Source: Oegoconia quadripuncta
Taxonomy: Eukaryota; Arthropoda; Insecta; Lepidoptera; Autostichidae
Direction: 5' to 3'
Assembly (NCBI GenBank): GCA_949316235.1
Contig: OX438751.1
Location: forward strand, 6,658,413 to 6,722,412
DNA length: 64,000 nt
The notes under the pieces were generated by a model, which searched no databases, had not been told where the DNA came from, and worked only from the letters and a program-made list of their open reading frames with translations. This document shows positions 9,301 through 18,970 of this stretch, one piece after another. A program made the position numbers and the translations under genes. Positions within the stretch are counted from its first letter, which is position 1, and each line of letters begins with the position of its first letter.

Positions 9301-9830
9301 ATATAGCTAGATCCTCTCAACGGTTGATATTTATTGATATTTATTTCAAAGTGAGAGTTGTGTAAAAAAGTCCAACCACTATCTCTTTCTTGAAACTCTT
9401 CCATTTTTTTCATTATACTATTTTCAACTTCTGTAAATGTTTCATTAAAATTATAATTTAAATGAAGTGAAAGGTTTTTCGTTGTAAACGATTTCTGCTC
9501 TTGTAAATTATTTTTGATCAACAAAAAACTTGAAAACAACTCAAAATTGACTTTTATATTTGTATGAATTCTTATTGACTTAGCTAAAAGGGGCTCAATT
9601 TTACGACGCAAATTTATAAAAAAAGAGCGCGTAGAATAAAGTTCATCATCGCCTTCCGCCACTACCCTATAGGTGACAATACGTCCCCGAAACGCAGTGT
9701 TCACCAGTAAAACGTTCTCGACACCCACCATCAACGGAGGGATATCATTGTTCTTATGTGCGTTACTGCGCAAGTGACCTATCCACCGCGTTTTTTTCAC
9801 TAAGACGTTGCACACAGAACAAAATGGCAT
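6306..9830 (-). CDS. Protein-primed-type family B DNA polymerase
   Basis: 1,174 aa. It replicates the element. From the N-terminus: a C2H2 finger (C4, C7, H19, H25); a second finger-like CETC...H segment near 310; exonuclease motif I ADFET near 367; a Cys/His block CHIC...DHCH.TGRFRGAAH..CN near 463-495 that resembles the endonuclease VII/HNH zinc fold; exo II HNLSGYDSHL near 513; exo III YLKSDVLL near 663; polymerase A IDCNNLYGYSM near 767; B KLLNNSVFG near 913; C YTDTDSF near 1013. All key acids are present, so both activities look intact. Length suits Polinton PolB. A TATA box lies about 50 nt upstream. No frameshift or stop. Confidence 0.95.
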   Translation of the reverse strand: MPFCSVCNVLVKKTRWIGHLRSNAHKNNDIPPLMVGVENVLLVNTAFRGRIVTYRVVAEGDDELYSTRSFFINLRRKIEPLLAKSIRIHTNIKVNFELFSSFLLIKNNLQEQKSFTTKNLSLHLNYNFNETFTEVENSIMKKMEEFQERDSGWTFLHNSHFEININKYQPLRGSSYINLPAFIKNKKACLNINNKDEYCFLWSVTASLYPTSKHPERVSSYPHFRQLFNIKDMSFPVTFKDVSIFEKNNPNISIFIYGLNNKRYITGPLYKSESLLKNTKRVHLLLLENNTSSHYCLIKDLPRLARNQVTSHHGKLYFCETCFLFFPKEVELENHSCGGVVTVLPEKGAVLKFKNYERKQNVPFVVYADFETMLQPIYGCEPDPSVASTCDLQRHIPIAFAYNIVCNVDDKYNRFVTYRGKNCVSKFITSLHNDAKKIQSILNSTEPILFTEQNSKDFDNATRCHICNHLLWNDRVKDHCHITGRFRGAAHMHCNLQYKVPKCIPVFFHNLSGYDSHLFIKELGELPGNIKILPKTKENYISFSKFLPVSDNKYIQLRFTDSLKFLGTSLDKLAKTMAKSDLKYLRSHFPDDLQFNLLSRKGVYPYNYMTDWKTYLESSLPRKSQFYNTLTGEHISDDDFEHAQLVWSKFNIKDLGEYTDLYLKSDVLLLSDIFEHFRDTCKQHYKLDPSFYITLPSLSFDAMLLKTGVELELIADLEIIRMIQSGIRGGMCMCPHRYAKANHKYIPDYDPTQQDSYIAYIDCNNLYGYSMCQTLPQSDFRFLEYNEIENLNVLNIEDESEYGYILEVDLLYPDYLHQYHNDLPFCPEKCIPPGGKNKKLVLNLYNKYNYVIHYVHLKKCLEHGLILCKIHRAITFKQSSYLKKYIELNTQLRQKAKSTFEQDFFKLLNNSVFGKTLENTERRVSVHLVNQWHDTLNKTKKKTGADSLIASPYFHSVSVFTDNLVAVQMKPEQIILDKPIYIGFTVLELSKTHMYNFHYNVIKPFYEDRVQLCYTDTDSFIYSINCADFYNDINKYFLNYFDSSNYGDENIYDIPLKNKKVPGLFKDEMAGQIVSEFVGLRSKLYCLKTKDEIVKKAKGVKSYVVRDLELSDYKSVLYNKEIIRKKNILFRSIKHEIFTRNVNKIALSGNDDKRFISNDKISTKAWGSSWILKC

Positions 9831-9880
9831 TTTAATGAATTCAAATACTAGCTATATACTCTTAATTGAATCTCAACAAT

Positions 9881-9890
9881 CCTTATATAA
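9881..9890 (-). promoter_or_regulatory. TATA box for the PolB gene
   Basis: Minus-strand TTATATAAGG lies about 50 nt upstream of the PolB ATG at 9830, leaving room for a short 5' leader starting near 9855. Good core-promoter spacing, unconfirmed. Confidence 0.55.
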
Positions 9891-10571
9891 GATTAAGATT
9901 TCCTCTGGAAACTATAAAGTCGATATAATATAATTTAATGTAACCCAGCAGATTACCAACAATTACAATGGGAGCACCTGAAACTAAATTTTCACCACGT
10001 ACTAAGCTGTATTATGAATTAACTCACTTAAATTAACAAATATAGGTAATACCTAGATTAATAATAATATGTATTTTTTTTTATGCTTTCATTTAAAGTA
10101 AACATAAAATTTAAAGTTGATTAGTTTGAGTACCCTATTGCAACCCACTGCTGAGCATCACACGGCAAATATAAGTATACTTATAATACAAGTATACTTA
10201 TTTTATTTGACTGCAAGTAAATTAAGCATCTAAGTATTTATACTATGTTAGGAAGTACCTATATTCTGTTTAATAAATAGTAAGTAATAATAGTTCTTTG
10301 CTAACTTTAATTTACAAAGTACGGGTAATCTTTAATCATACGCCTTTTTGTTTTATATCAAACAAAAAGGGGTATTCGTATTATTTAGATGTGTAATATA
10401 TAGAAAATTATGGAATTTAATTAAATCACGATTACCTATACTTACCACTTAAAAGAACTATTTTTACTAATGCATGTGAACTATGTGAATTAGAGTACCA
10501 AATAATAAAACCAATACCAAAATTATAGACAATTACCATATGAAAATTAGAAATTTATTTATAGTTAACAT
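9891..10571. other. Non-coding flank, probably the right end of the element and host DNA
   Basis: AT-rich with no credible gene. It holds two copies of the 10-bp palindrome AAGTATACTT (about 10175 and 10191) and a hairpin at 10338-10375: 16-bp arms ATACGCCTTTTTGTTT and AAACAAAAAGGGGTAT with one mismatch and a 6-nt loop. The element's right terminus should be in or near this stretch, but without the left terminus it cannot be fixed. Confidence 0.4.
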
Positions 10572-10953
10572 TTAAGCACGTCTTATACTTATTTTATCGG
10601 AATAAAATGTTCGATCAGCGTCCTCAAATAAAATGTGTGCTTGCTTTACGAAGCGCTGCAGCGCTGTCCACTGTGCAGATTCTTCCTTGATCTGACAGCA
10701 TAAGCGTAGGAGTGCTTTCTTCCAACGATCCTCGGATGTAGTAAGCTCAGCGTCGATACGGTCGTAGACCCGCAACTCGATATAGAAGTCGCCGGCAGTG
10801 GGAGCGACGCGTCTTTGCACCCCGTTCGCTACGCGAGATGAGATGTATGACAGCAGCTTTTGTTTGTTGTCTACGGGGTGCGCACACTCTTCACGGTCAT
10901 CGTCTTCACAGAGACCAAAAATGTCTGCCAACTGCGATTTCGTTTTCGTAGCG
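10572..10953 (-). CDS. Terminal exon of an unrecognised host-like gene
   Basis: The exon opens after a good acceptor (CCTTTTGCAG, boundary 10953/10954) and encodes 127 codons including stop. It begins with an ATKTKSQLADIFG segment, then an acidic patch CEDDDREE, and ends in a helical half (RWKKALLRLC, WTALQRFVKQAH, FEDADRTF). It joins in phase to the exon at 11425-11532. A minus-strand AATAAA (TTTATT at 10554-10559) lies 13 nt past the stop, supporting a real 3' end. Base composition near 50% GC matches the Lrch exons, not the viral genes, so a host gene is favoured. No family was recognised; upstream exons were not found. Confidence 0.6.
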
Positions 10954-11424
10954 CTGCAAAAGGAAATTTTTATTATTTACCTTATCAGATTTTTACTTAT
11001 CATGTTATAGCTACTTCGCTAAAAAAGTTACTCAAATAAAACAACTTTATGTGATTTCTGCGCTCAAGGTAGCGATTTTTGAAAGTCAACGCATGGTGAG
11101 AAAATATCTTCTATATGACCAATTGTAACTGTTTATGGTCAAACGGGAACAGAAATCTCGTAACACATGTCAAATGGTAGGAACAAAATGATGTACGAAA
11201 TTATTTCTTGCCGTTGAATTCTATGATAGTGTCAATAGGTAATTTCTGTGATTGAGTCACTTGTAATATAGAAAGGTCGAAGGACGCGCTATATAGATAC
11301 ACTGTTAATATAAGTACAGACCTACTTTCACTACCGGCAAAATATAGCGCGTCTTGTGACCTAGGTAACATACAATAATGTAAATAAAGATTACATAAAA
11401 TAGGTACATGTTATATTTATTTAC

Positions 11425-11532
11425 CTGGAGGTGTTTTTGCGTTTTGATGCCACCGACGCCGATGGGACTCTCTTCGCTTTTTTAGGCAACAGCGATTTTG
11501 ATGGGGCCACAGATTCGCAATCGGATTCAGAC
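11425..11532 (-). CDS. Internal exon of the same unrecognised gene
   Basis: 108 nt between acceptor CATTTCAG and donor GTAAATA. In the phase that fits the next exon it reads as a serine-, lysine- and arginine-rich linker (SESDCESVAPSK, then LPKKAKRVPSASVASKRKN), typical of a disordered nuclear-localisation region. It starts with one base of a split codon, so at least one more exon lies upstream, to the right. A GTAAGT donor near 11994 is not in usable phase. Confidence 0.55.
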
Positions 11533-11535
11533 CTG

Positions 11536-12110
11536 AAATGAAATAACATTGAATTAGAAAAATATATTATGAAATGTACTTGAAATCGAGGGAATCTCCT
11601 TCAGATACTCATTCAAACTATTTACTTCGACTAAGAAATGGAGGAGAAATGACATAGGTAACTGGCATGCTAAATCTAAAAAACAAAAATAAAAAATATT
11701 TAAGAATACAATTTGACAATTACCTAGTCTTTAGATAGAAATTTATTAGAGTAATATTTAATTGTAAAGAAATACTTTGGTTAAATTGAGAAATAATCAA
11801 TGTATATTATGGTATATTGATTTGGAATATTTATAGCAACTATCTAAAGAATAGAAACAACTAATTAAAAATATCCATTATTTGGTGAGAAAATTTCGGG
11901 TCTAACAACTATGCATTCTTTTTATCTATAGGTACGTAATAATTCAAAACAATTTCATAAAACAAGAATAAAATTACAGTAGCTTAGTATACTTACTAAC
12001 ATTTTAGTAGGTTGAGATCGTTTGGTAATCAGCTGTGCACGGCGCTGACCGAGGATTGCGAGATTTGCGAGCACGTTGCGGGCACGGAATCACGAGCCTT
12101 GTGAGCGCGG
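11536..12110. other. Non-coding, intron of the unknown gene
   Basis: AT-rich DNA with no supported gene. A minus-strand pyrimidine tract ending in TTTTTTAG near 11680 and a GTAAGT donor near 11994 look like splice signals, but no in-phase exon could be built from them. Confidence 0.3.
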
Positions 12111-12114
12111 TCGG

Positions 12115-12268
12115 GGCGGGGCGCTGGATAGAGCTGGTGTGGTCGGTGCCAGGCGCTGGGTAGAGCTGTAGGTGCGGCCGGTGCGGGTACAGCTGGTGCG
12201 GTCGGTGCGAGTCCCTGGATAGAGCTGTAGCTGCGGCAGGTGCGGGGCGCGGGGTAGAGCTGTAGTTC
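12115..12268. repeat. GC-rich minisatellite-like array
   Basis: Imperfect units of about 33-55 bp are each anchored by CTGG(G/A)TAGAGCTG with GGTCGGTGC or GTGCGG spacers, at least four anchors in about 150 bp. Both strands read as long open frames only because stops are scarce in the repeat. Composition contrasts sharply with the AT-rich surroundings. Confidence 0.7.
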
Positions 12269-12379
12269 TTCACTCGAAACACGACGGAGACAAAAAGGTA
12301 ACAAATACCCAAAATCCGGAGGTTTTATCCATAATAATTTGATATGTCTGCAGTTTATTCTCGCATTAAATAAAATCAT

Positions 12380-14420
12380 ATATCACACGTAGTTGTTATA
12401 TTAGCATAAGCGTTATTACTACATAATTATTAAAATCAAGAAAATGCATTTGATACTTTAACATACGACATTTGTATTTTGAATAAGAAATAATATGTCG
12501 GTGGTGTGGTGTGCAACAGTAAATCTATTAATCGGCAATAATTACCAATGCGAAAAACAATTGTATCACATTACAATGCGTGACGAAATACGTTTCCGCT
12601 AAAGGTGACCGCGTGGTGAATTTGATAATAATATTTGACAACAATAAAATAATCTGTTATACTCTCAGCCTCACAGAAAATAGTATTAATCACCACTGGT
12701 TAGCTACTTATCCTATAATATCCCTATAGTATATATCCATCTCACCGCAGGGCACAAAGGGCTTCCTCATTTTATGGGAGTATGGCTGTAGTCCTCCACG
12801 CGAGGCTGATGTGAATTGGGGGCATGCACAAATAGGTATGTACTGTCAAGAGCATACCTCTGTGACTATAAATCGGGGAATTATCAAGCTACTCATAAAA
12901 AAATTAAATTGAAAATGTTCAGATATGAGGATTACACTCTTATTCAAATCAATCATAATATATTTATTCCATTTAAATAGATATATTAAATGATCTATTA
13001 TTAATCACTTTCTTTTTCATAAATAATTACAGTACAGTCATCAACATAAATATCTTTAAGTAGGTACGTACCTGATTACCGAAAGACAATATTGAATATT
13101 TTGTAACTTGATAAGCATAAACTGACAATAAAAAATAAATATAAATGAATATGAATATAATAAATGAATATACAAAACTTACTAATACCTATTAGGGCAT
13201 TACGGAGTTTATGTTTCATGTATATATAATTAACAAAATAGCATAATATGTTATAATGTAAATTCTATTGCCTCATTACTATGCAATTTTTGTCAACCCT
13301 TACAATTAATTTATTTAATTCACATATCTCAACACCAATAACGGAACGTGAATATCCAACTGCTGGGAAAGATCTCGTCTATAGGATCGTGAATATGTAA
13401 GTAAGGACTTAGACTATCCACCACCAATGTAATTGGGGCATACATACTTTCTACTTACTAGAGTCAGTCAATCACATTCAAACCCAACCACAGGTTTTTG
13501 ATGGGTCAGTTTTTTTTACTGCAGCTGACTGTACTAAGTAAAATACACATACTTATCTTTTATTCTGATACACGTATGTATTTTACGTGATATCCCGATA
13601 TTACACAGTTACAACATGTGACGGTGCAGTAATGCACACCTTGCGTTAGGGTTCCTTACGAAGAAGGTACAAATGTACCTTGATTCATAACAATGAGTAT
13701 CCTTTACACGATTTAAAATAGGTGATAAGAAATGACGGACAACTACAGTAACAGTTATGGTTTCCGACACGTAAGAAGAATTTAACCAACCCATCTTATC
13801 GCGTGGCGATGTTAAAGGTTAACTAAGGAAATGAATAGCCAAAAACTATATACACTTGCACGTTTTGATACAACCTTTAAACCATATGCGCGTTGTATGT
13901 GGCCGGTACGTTACAAGTTCTCAGCTGACAGTTTTACGTCTAATGTGCAGTTGAACGGTGAAATGTGGATATAAACACTTAATGTTTGGGATAGGGATTA
14001 AGGTTGTGAATATAATTATGTATGATAGAAACATGACAAGTAAAAATACACGAAAAATAAATCGATGACGACGAGAATAACGCGATTTTGTAATAATCAG
14101 CAAAAACTTTGGTAACAGGTTTACATACATATTTGGTTAAGTTTATGGTTCTACAAATAAACTGTATTGAGGGTGCTAATAAAAATATTTTTTACATTTC
14201 CATCGGAGTTACAGAGGAACCCTCGGCGCGCGGGTCAAACCCGCACTTGCCTGGTTTTCAATATTGTTTTGTTACAATAGGGATCGCATTACGAACTCAT
14301 GATTTCTCATCACATTATTATAATTGCACTTTGGGTGCCTATTTTTATTATAATTTGTCGAAAGTGAAGTAGGTGTATTTATGTGTATAGATATGGGTAC
14401 ACGAGTAATTACAATATTTG
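12380..14420. other. About 2 kb of non-coding DNA
   Basis: No exon, RNA gene or clear repeat was recognised. I looked here on the minus strand for the missing second half of the Lrch CH domain and did not find it. Confidence 0.4.
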
Positions 14421-14423
14421 TAG

Positions 14424-14522
14424 ATGGGTGATTATATTATTGATTATTGGGCAGGCTGCACACCTTAGTGAGGACGAGACGTCGTCCGAACTACAGGTGG
14501 GACAGCGTGCCCAATAATACCC
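14424..14522. repeat. Foldback repeat, MITE-like
   Basis: Outer arms TATTGGGCAGGCTG and CAGCGTGCCCAATA pair with one mismatch around a GC-rich core centred on GACGAGACGTCGTCC. Flanks TGATTATATTATTG and ATAATACCC extend the symmetry weakly. Probably a short relic of an inverted-repeat element. Confidence 0.5.
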
Positions 14523-14951
14523 TACTAACCACCAGTGTTTCGGTCTTATCATATCGCTCAAACACATTACTTTGACTTGCTTAAGGGATACACAGATAAT
14601 GACGCAGTAAATGTCACTTTCGTTCTTTTTGTTTTAAATTTTGATATGGTTCCAAATGGATTTTGATATGCTGAGTGGGCCAACGTACTTTTATCAAGGG
14701 AAAGTATGTACGTGTCGTAGCTGTAGGCAGATGGTTAAATTATCCATTTAATTAAATGACTAGGCGGATAGTCATAAAAGGTGGACATTTCCGCTTTTAC
14801 AAAAATCTCCTCCCGTTATTATAATAGAAGAAATGTGCGTCATACATAACGATCCGCTTAGGCATTCAGTTGAAAGGCTAATTTAACAATCTAAGCATAC
14901 CTCACATACATTCTTTCTACGCAACAATTTTGCTGCTCGCTGAAAAATTAC

Positions 14952-15089
14952 CTGCGCAGGCGACGGAACGTGAACCGATGCGACAGAGCGGGGCCGCACG
15001 TGATTGGCCAAGTGACAGAGCACTACACCATCCGACAGTATCGGGGCGAGTTGCTCGGGTAAGGACATTTTCAGCCGCGTTTCGATTAT
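14952..15089 (-). CDS. Lrch: Lrch exon: first half of the calponin homology domain
   Basis: 138 nt, phase 0 at both ends, between acceptor TCATTCGCAG and donor GTAATT. It encodes IIETRLKMSLPEQL, then SDGVVLCHLANHVRPRSV and HVPSPAQ, the characteristic start of the LRCH-type CH domain, which is expected to bind actin or a partner. The domain is cut mid-way at the conserved HVPSPA point, so at least one more coding exon must follow to the left. None was found down to the viral element. Confidence 0.9.
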
Positions 15090-15173
15090 CTGCGAATGAT
15101 ACATTATGCGTTGTATTAAACATGTTGCCATAAATTATTCTTTGGACCAACCATTGGACAAATACTTTAACAG

Positions 15174-15491
15174 TTAAGAGGGTTTATCCCGCAAAGGTTC
15201 GAAACGAATAAACCGACTCTAACGAAACTTTATACGCATAAAGCACGTACATTGATCTAAAACGTTGGTGGAGAACATTTTTGAAAAAGAATATGGAAAC
15301 TAAATTAGAGCGATTTTAAGTTTTTCATAGTAATTCGTTTAAATTCGATATTTTGAAAATATTTTCCACGAACTTTTCATTTCTATTTATCCTGCATATA
15401 CGTATAAAGTTTCATTAGAATCGGTATATTCATTTCGAAAAATTTGGACTCAAAGTTTGTATGGAATGCCGTGTGGGATAAACCCTCTTAA
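15174..15491. mobile_element. piggyBac-like MITE
   Basis: TTAA at both ends (15174-15177, 15488-15491) and inverted termini GAGGGTTTATCCC with a further matching CA after one mismatch. Internal arms around CGAAACTTTATACGCATAAAG and TACGTATAAAGTTTC also pair. About 318 bp with no coding capacity. TTAA duplication with short inverted termini is the piggyBac signature. It lies 85 bp upstream of the Lrch CH exon, inside the intron. Confidence 0.8.
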
Positions 15492-15789
15492 TAAAAAATA
15501 TATCAAAAAACCTTATAAAGGTATCGAAACTAGTAGAGAAATTGTCAATCGCAGTGGTCTAGTGTTTTCGTGCCTGCCATGCGAAATTCGGGTTTGATTT
15601 CCAGACGGGAAGCTGTTACTCAGTTATCATAGCATAGCGTGGACACCCTGTTGTGTAGTTTGAGCCTGTCTGTTAGTCTGTCATTACTATTAATATTATC
15701 TTGTATTTGTTTTAGATACATAGGTTCCTTTTATTATGAAGTCAATAGTACGGTACACATATTTTTTTTAATATAGAGCAATAAAACTA

Positions 15790-16200
15790 AATCTAAACTA
15801 CACCTCCCGTTTGGGACATGGATCCTAACACACTTGCCGCGTTGCCTCGCTGAACAGCTAGACTAAGACGTTGAGCGAGGTACGCGCTAGCCCGTAGGTC
15901 ACACGAGGTCAGAATCAATCTTCAATCAATCAAGTCGTGGACAAACTTCTGTGTGTCCGATGACCACGGGCCCATAGTCTCTACAGCCAGCCCTACAATC
16001 ATGGTTACCGACTAACGATGAGTATTTGCGGCGCTTGAGTGGCTGGCTTCCTCAGCCGCGGCCCTGATTCTCGTGGCGGTTTTGAGGATGTGAGAAGGTG
16101 CCAAAGTGTCGACGCATATGGCATCCCAAATCAGTGTCCGTCCCAGTGACCATGGCAGTAAAGTCGCGCCGTCTGACCTGGTCTTGTATTTTGAAATTTT
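15790..16200 (-). pseudogene. Degenerate retroelement polyprotein C-terminal fragment
   Basis: Minus-strand frames give RRPDGATLLPWSLGRTLIWD, CVDTLAPSHILKTATRIRAA, then VGLAVETMGPWSSDTQKF and AVQRGNAASVLGSM, with frame breaks and stops. These blocks recur at the C-terminus of many animal reverse-transcriptase elements. It is a relic, with only the terminal portion present. Confidence 0.6.
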
Positions 16201-16912
16201 CGGCTGGCAGTATTTAATACGTGAATGTATCTAATATAGAAAATATTAGAATTACTCCATATGCTACTAATCAAATTCTTCTTAGCTCAGTAAACGAAGA
16301 AACATTTGAAAATAGTTTGGAAAATACATATAGTTTTTATCAGGAGTCAAACGCGAAAATATAATAACAATGCATTGTTATCCACTTTGTGTATAAATCT
16401 CGAATGAGTCAGAGTAAAATATTGTTTTAAAATATAACTCGACTACTCTATGATCACTAATAATTTTAATAAACATTTGGTTAACATTTTACAGTATTAA
16501 ATTACGACAAGGCTTGCATAATGCCAAAATTATAAATGATCCCACGGGTTTATGCGTTGGCAAAGTGACAGTTGCACAGTATGAATGCGAAATGGTTTTA
16601 TGATAGTATTGCATAGCAGTTTCACAATGTTTGAGTATTAGAAATTCACAAAATAATGTGCCCTACGAATTAGGGCATGGGACCGTTTAAAATTAAAAAT
16701 AAGGAATTAATTTGCTGCGAGGCAAGAAATATGAAGCTTGAAAACGTACTACTTAACTCTACATATAGTCGACATTAATCTAAAAATAGAATTAAGTGCT
16801 TCTTATCTTGAGCACCTTAATATCATGTTTTTACTTTCATGTAAGCGACGAAAGGGTGTTAAAGGGGCTCTTGAAGTTAATAAGCGTTTGGGTATTCGAA
16901 TGTTAAACTCAC

Positions 16913-17585
16913 TGTTCTAAGCTGTGCCAGTAAATCCAACTCTTCTTTCTGCTTATCAAACTCCCTCTTCATGGTGAAGCTGAGCTTGTCCGGCGTGACG
17001 TCCTTATTCCAGGCCATCTTGCCCGGCGGCTTCGGAGCAGCACCTTTCAAATACGACACCGTGGTGGTCAGCAACTTCGCATTCTCCCCGTTCATCGTCT
17101 GCCGCGGTATATTCGATTTCATACTGCTATACCCTAAAGTGTTAGTCGGAGATTTAGTCGGAGACGTCGGCTTTATATACGTCTCCGTCCCGTTCACACG
17201 GTAGTCTACATTCCCGTTGACGGCCGAGTACATTTTGTTAACATTCCTCGATGGCACCACTTTTTGGACCGGCCTCTTGTTTATTTCCTCTTGTTTTTCC
17301 ATGTTGCCGTTCTGATTTTGAAATTTCCTCGGAGTTGAGTGTAATAAAGGGGAGTTTGGCACTTGGGAAGGGGATGAGGTAGTACTACTATTGCAAGATA
17401 CTGTTCGGCTATAAAGACTAGGGGATACGTTACTGAAGCCGTTGACCGGAGAGTGTGGCGACTTCTGGTGGACGGGGCTTTGGTTCTGGGATTGGGGAGA
17501 GGAGTCCAGGTCCGGAGAGGGCTGGTCAGTGCGGGGTCGGTATATATCTTGCTGGCGTTGCTGTCTTAAGGCTTCTTTGTATTGT
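16913..17585 (-). CDS. Lrch: Lrch exon: disordered linker between LRR and CH domain
   Basis: 673 nt between acceptor ATTTTGCAG and a perfect GTGAGT donor. It starts in phase with the previous exon (QYKEALRQQRQQD, a helical, basic segment conserved in LRCH proteins) and then becomes Ser/Pro-rich with many SP sites (QPSPDLDSSP, VHQKSPHSP, TSPTKSPT), likely proline-directed phosphorylation targets. It ends in a charged helix KREFDKQKEELDLLAQLR just before the CH domain. The opposite strand is open by chance and is not a gene. Confidence 0.88.
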
Positions 17586-17733
17586 CTGCAAAATTTTAAA
17601 AAAAAACGTCAAACGAATATACTCCTCGATTACCCTGATGCAAATAAGCGAAGCTTAATAAAACACTTTGGCGGTAATTGTCGTCTTATTAATAGCAAAC
17701 TTGAAATGATAGACGTAAGCGTTGTTTTAACTC

Positions 17734-17862
17734 GGCTAGCATGCCCCACGCATAGTCTTTCTACAACGAAACGAGACAGAAGACCTGTAATGTTTGCGCT
17801 TTATGCGAGTAAAATAAATGCTTCTATCTAATGGCATAGAGAGACTATAGGGCATGCTAGCC
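17734..17862. mobile_element. Short MITE with GGCTAGCATGCCC termini
   Basis: Inverted termini GGCTAGCATGCCC and GGGCATGCTAGCC are 13-bp perfect, and the symmetry continues as CATAGTCTTTC and GAGAGACTATAG. 129 bp, non-coding, in an Lrch intron about 150 bp upstream of the linker exon. Confidence 0.7.
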
Positions 17863-18742
17863 TCACAGGTGTTATGAAACATCAAGAAAAGCGAAATAGT
17901 GCTTATTATGTCCGTGAATGTTGTGCGTATGAATGAAGGTACCTGTAGGTTTGCTGATGGGCTAATTTACTCTTATCGTCGCCATTCGACATGTTCCCTT
18001 CGGGTGATATACGGAGGCTGAAAGGGACAACACAGGGGGTTAATAAGAAAACAGGTAAAATAAAAATAGAAGGAAAATAAGTGAAACAAAGGAGCGGGTG
18101 ATGATGACCATGACATAACGGTTTAAAGTTTGTTCATTACCTCTGGTTCGGCCAATGCGAAACAAAATAAAATAAAATTAAAATAGTTGTCAACTACCTG
18201 CAATAATAGAACTAGAAAATAAAATATAACAAGTACACAAATGTTTCACTACAATTCTTTCTAATCAGTTGCTTACTAAGTGAAATGTATCAGCTTAAAA
18301 ATAAATTAGTTTACAAAGCGTCTAGGCAATAAAAAAAAACATGATTTGATCGAATAAATAGAATGGTCCGGTTCGTGGCCTTGACAGGAGGTTAATTTAG
18401 GCATTTTAGCTAGACACTTTATTAGAATACTGTTATTGTAACTCGTCTACAATACTTTATAGATGGGATCTTTTATTGTTACATTTGACTTAATTATCTA
18501 TAATTCACTAATGAACATAGGCCTCCCTATAAATACCGCCATCTCCTTGAGCCTCTTTGTGTCCATCGGTTTTCGGACGATCAGTGCGTAGTAAAGAAAT
18601 CTGGTCAACGACGTTCATGATCGCCAGAGATTTTTTCCCGTAACGATTATTGGTAAAACATAACCACTCGTAATTAGGTTTCACTTAAGGTGATATATAT
18701 TATTTCACCCAATCGTCTAATTTATTACGTCAACTTTTTATT

Positions 18743-18970
18743 TATTCAGTTGACTGATTTTTTACATATGGCTTGACTTCAATCACACCTGATGTTAAGT
18801 GAAGATGAAGGTATATAATGGCGAACCATACATTTAATATAATATTCATGACTCTGCTATAATAGGTATCATCAAATAAACATTTTACCCCTAGCCGCCA
18901 TTCGCACCCGAAGGCACTAGAATTGGTTGCAAAAAATGGAAGTGCGTCCATTTACTCCAAAATTCCCAAT
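18743..18970 (+). repeat. 228-bp interspersed repeat, copy 1
   Basis: From TTCAGTTGACTGATTTTTTA to CCAAAATTCCCAA it is nearly identical to 38395-38623 in the same orientation. It contains the CACACCTGATGTTAAGTGAAGATGA core common in lepidopteran repeats (quoted in part: CCTGATGTTAAGTGAAGATG). Probably a LINE 3' or non-autonomous fragment. Confidence 0.75.

Larger units (their letters stand above)
1..9890. mobile_element. Polinton/Maverick-type (adintovirus-like) endogenous DNA virus, left end outside window
   Basis: The block combines a retroviral-type DDE integrase with chromodomain, adenain-like protease, double-jelly-roll-type major capsid, minor capsid and protein-primed PolB, the hallmark set of Polintons and adintoviruses. 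Plus-strand late genes converge on minus-strand PolB and one accessory gene at about 4.7-5.1 kb. Every frame is open and gene-dense, with base composition near 35% GC. No FtsK-type ATPase is seen; it is presumably left of the window or lost. I could not locate terminal inverted repeats because only the right side is available. The right boundary given is just the PolB promoter, and the true end may lie anywhere up to about 10.5 kb or beyond. The class is secure; its sub-lineage is inference. Confidence 0.9.

Noticed and set aside
10170..10205. Two AAGTATACTT palindromes
   Set aside because: Short, AT-rich; expected by chance in this composition.
9891..10571. Right terminal inverted repeat of the Polinton
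   Set aside because: Looked for, but without the left terminus no repeat end could be identified honestly.
11560..12000. Possible extra exons of the unknown gene (acceptor near 11680, donor near 11994)
   Set aside because: No combination gave a compatible reading phase with the exon at 11425-11532.
12004..12379. Two overlapping frames of about 100-116 codons, proline/alanine-rich
   Set aside because: They read through the GC-rich repeat; different frames give equally repetitive peptides.
16971..17831. Plus-strand frames over the Lrch linker exon
   Set aside because: Shadows of the minus-strand coding exon, which has phase-matched splice sites.
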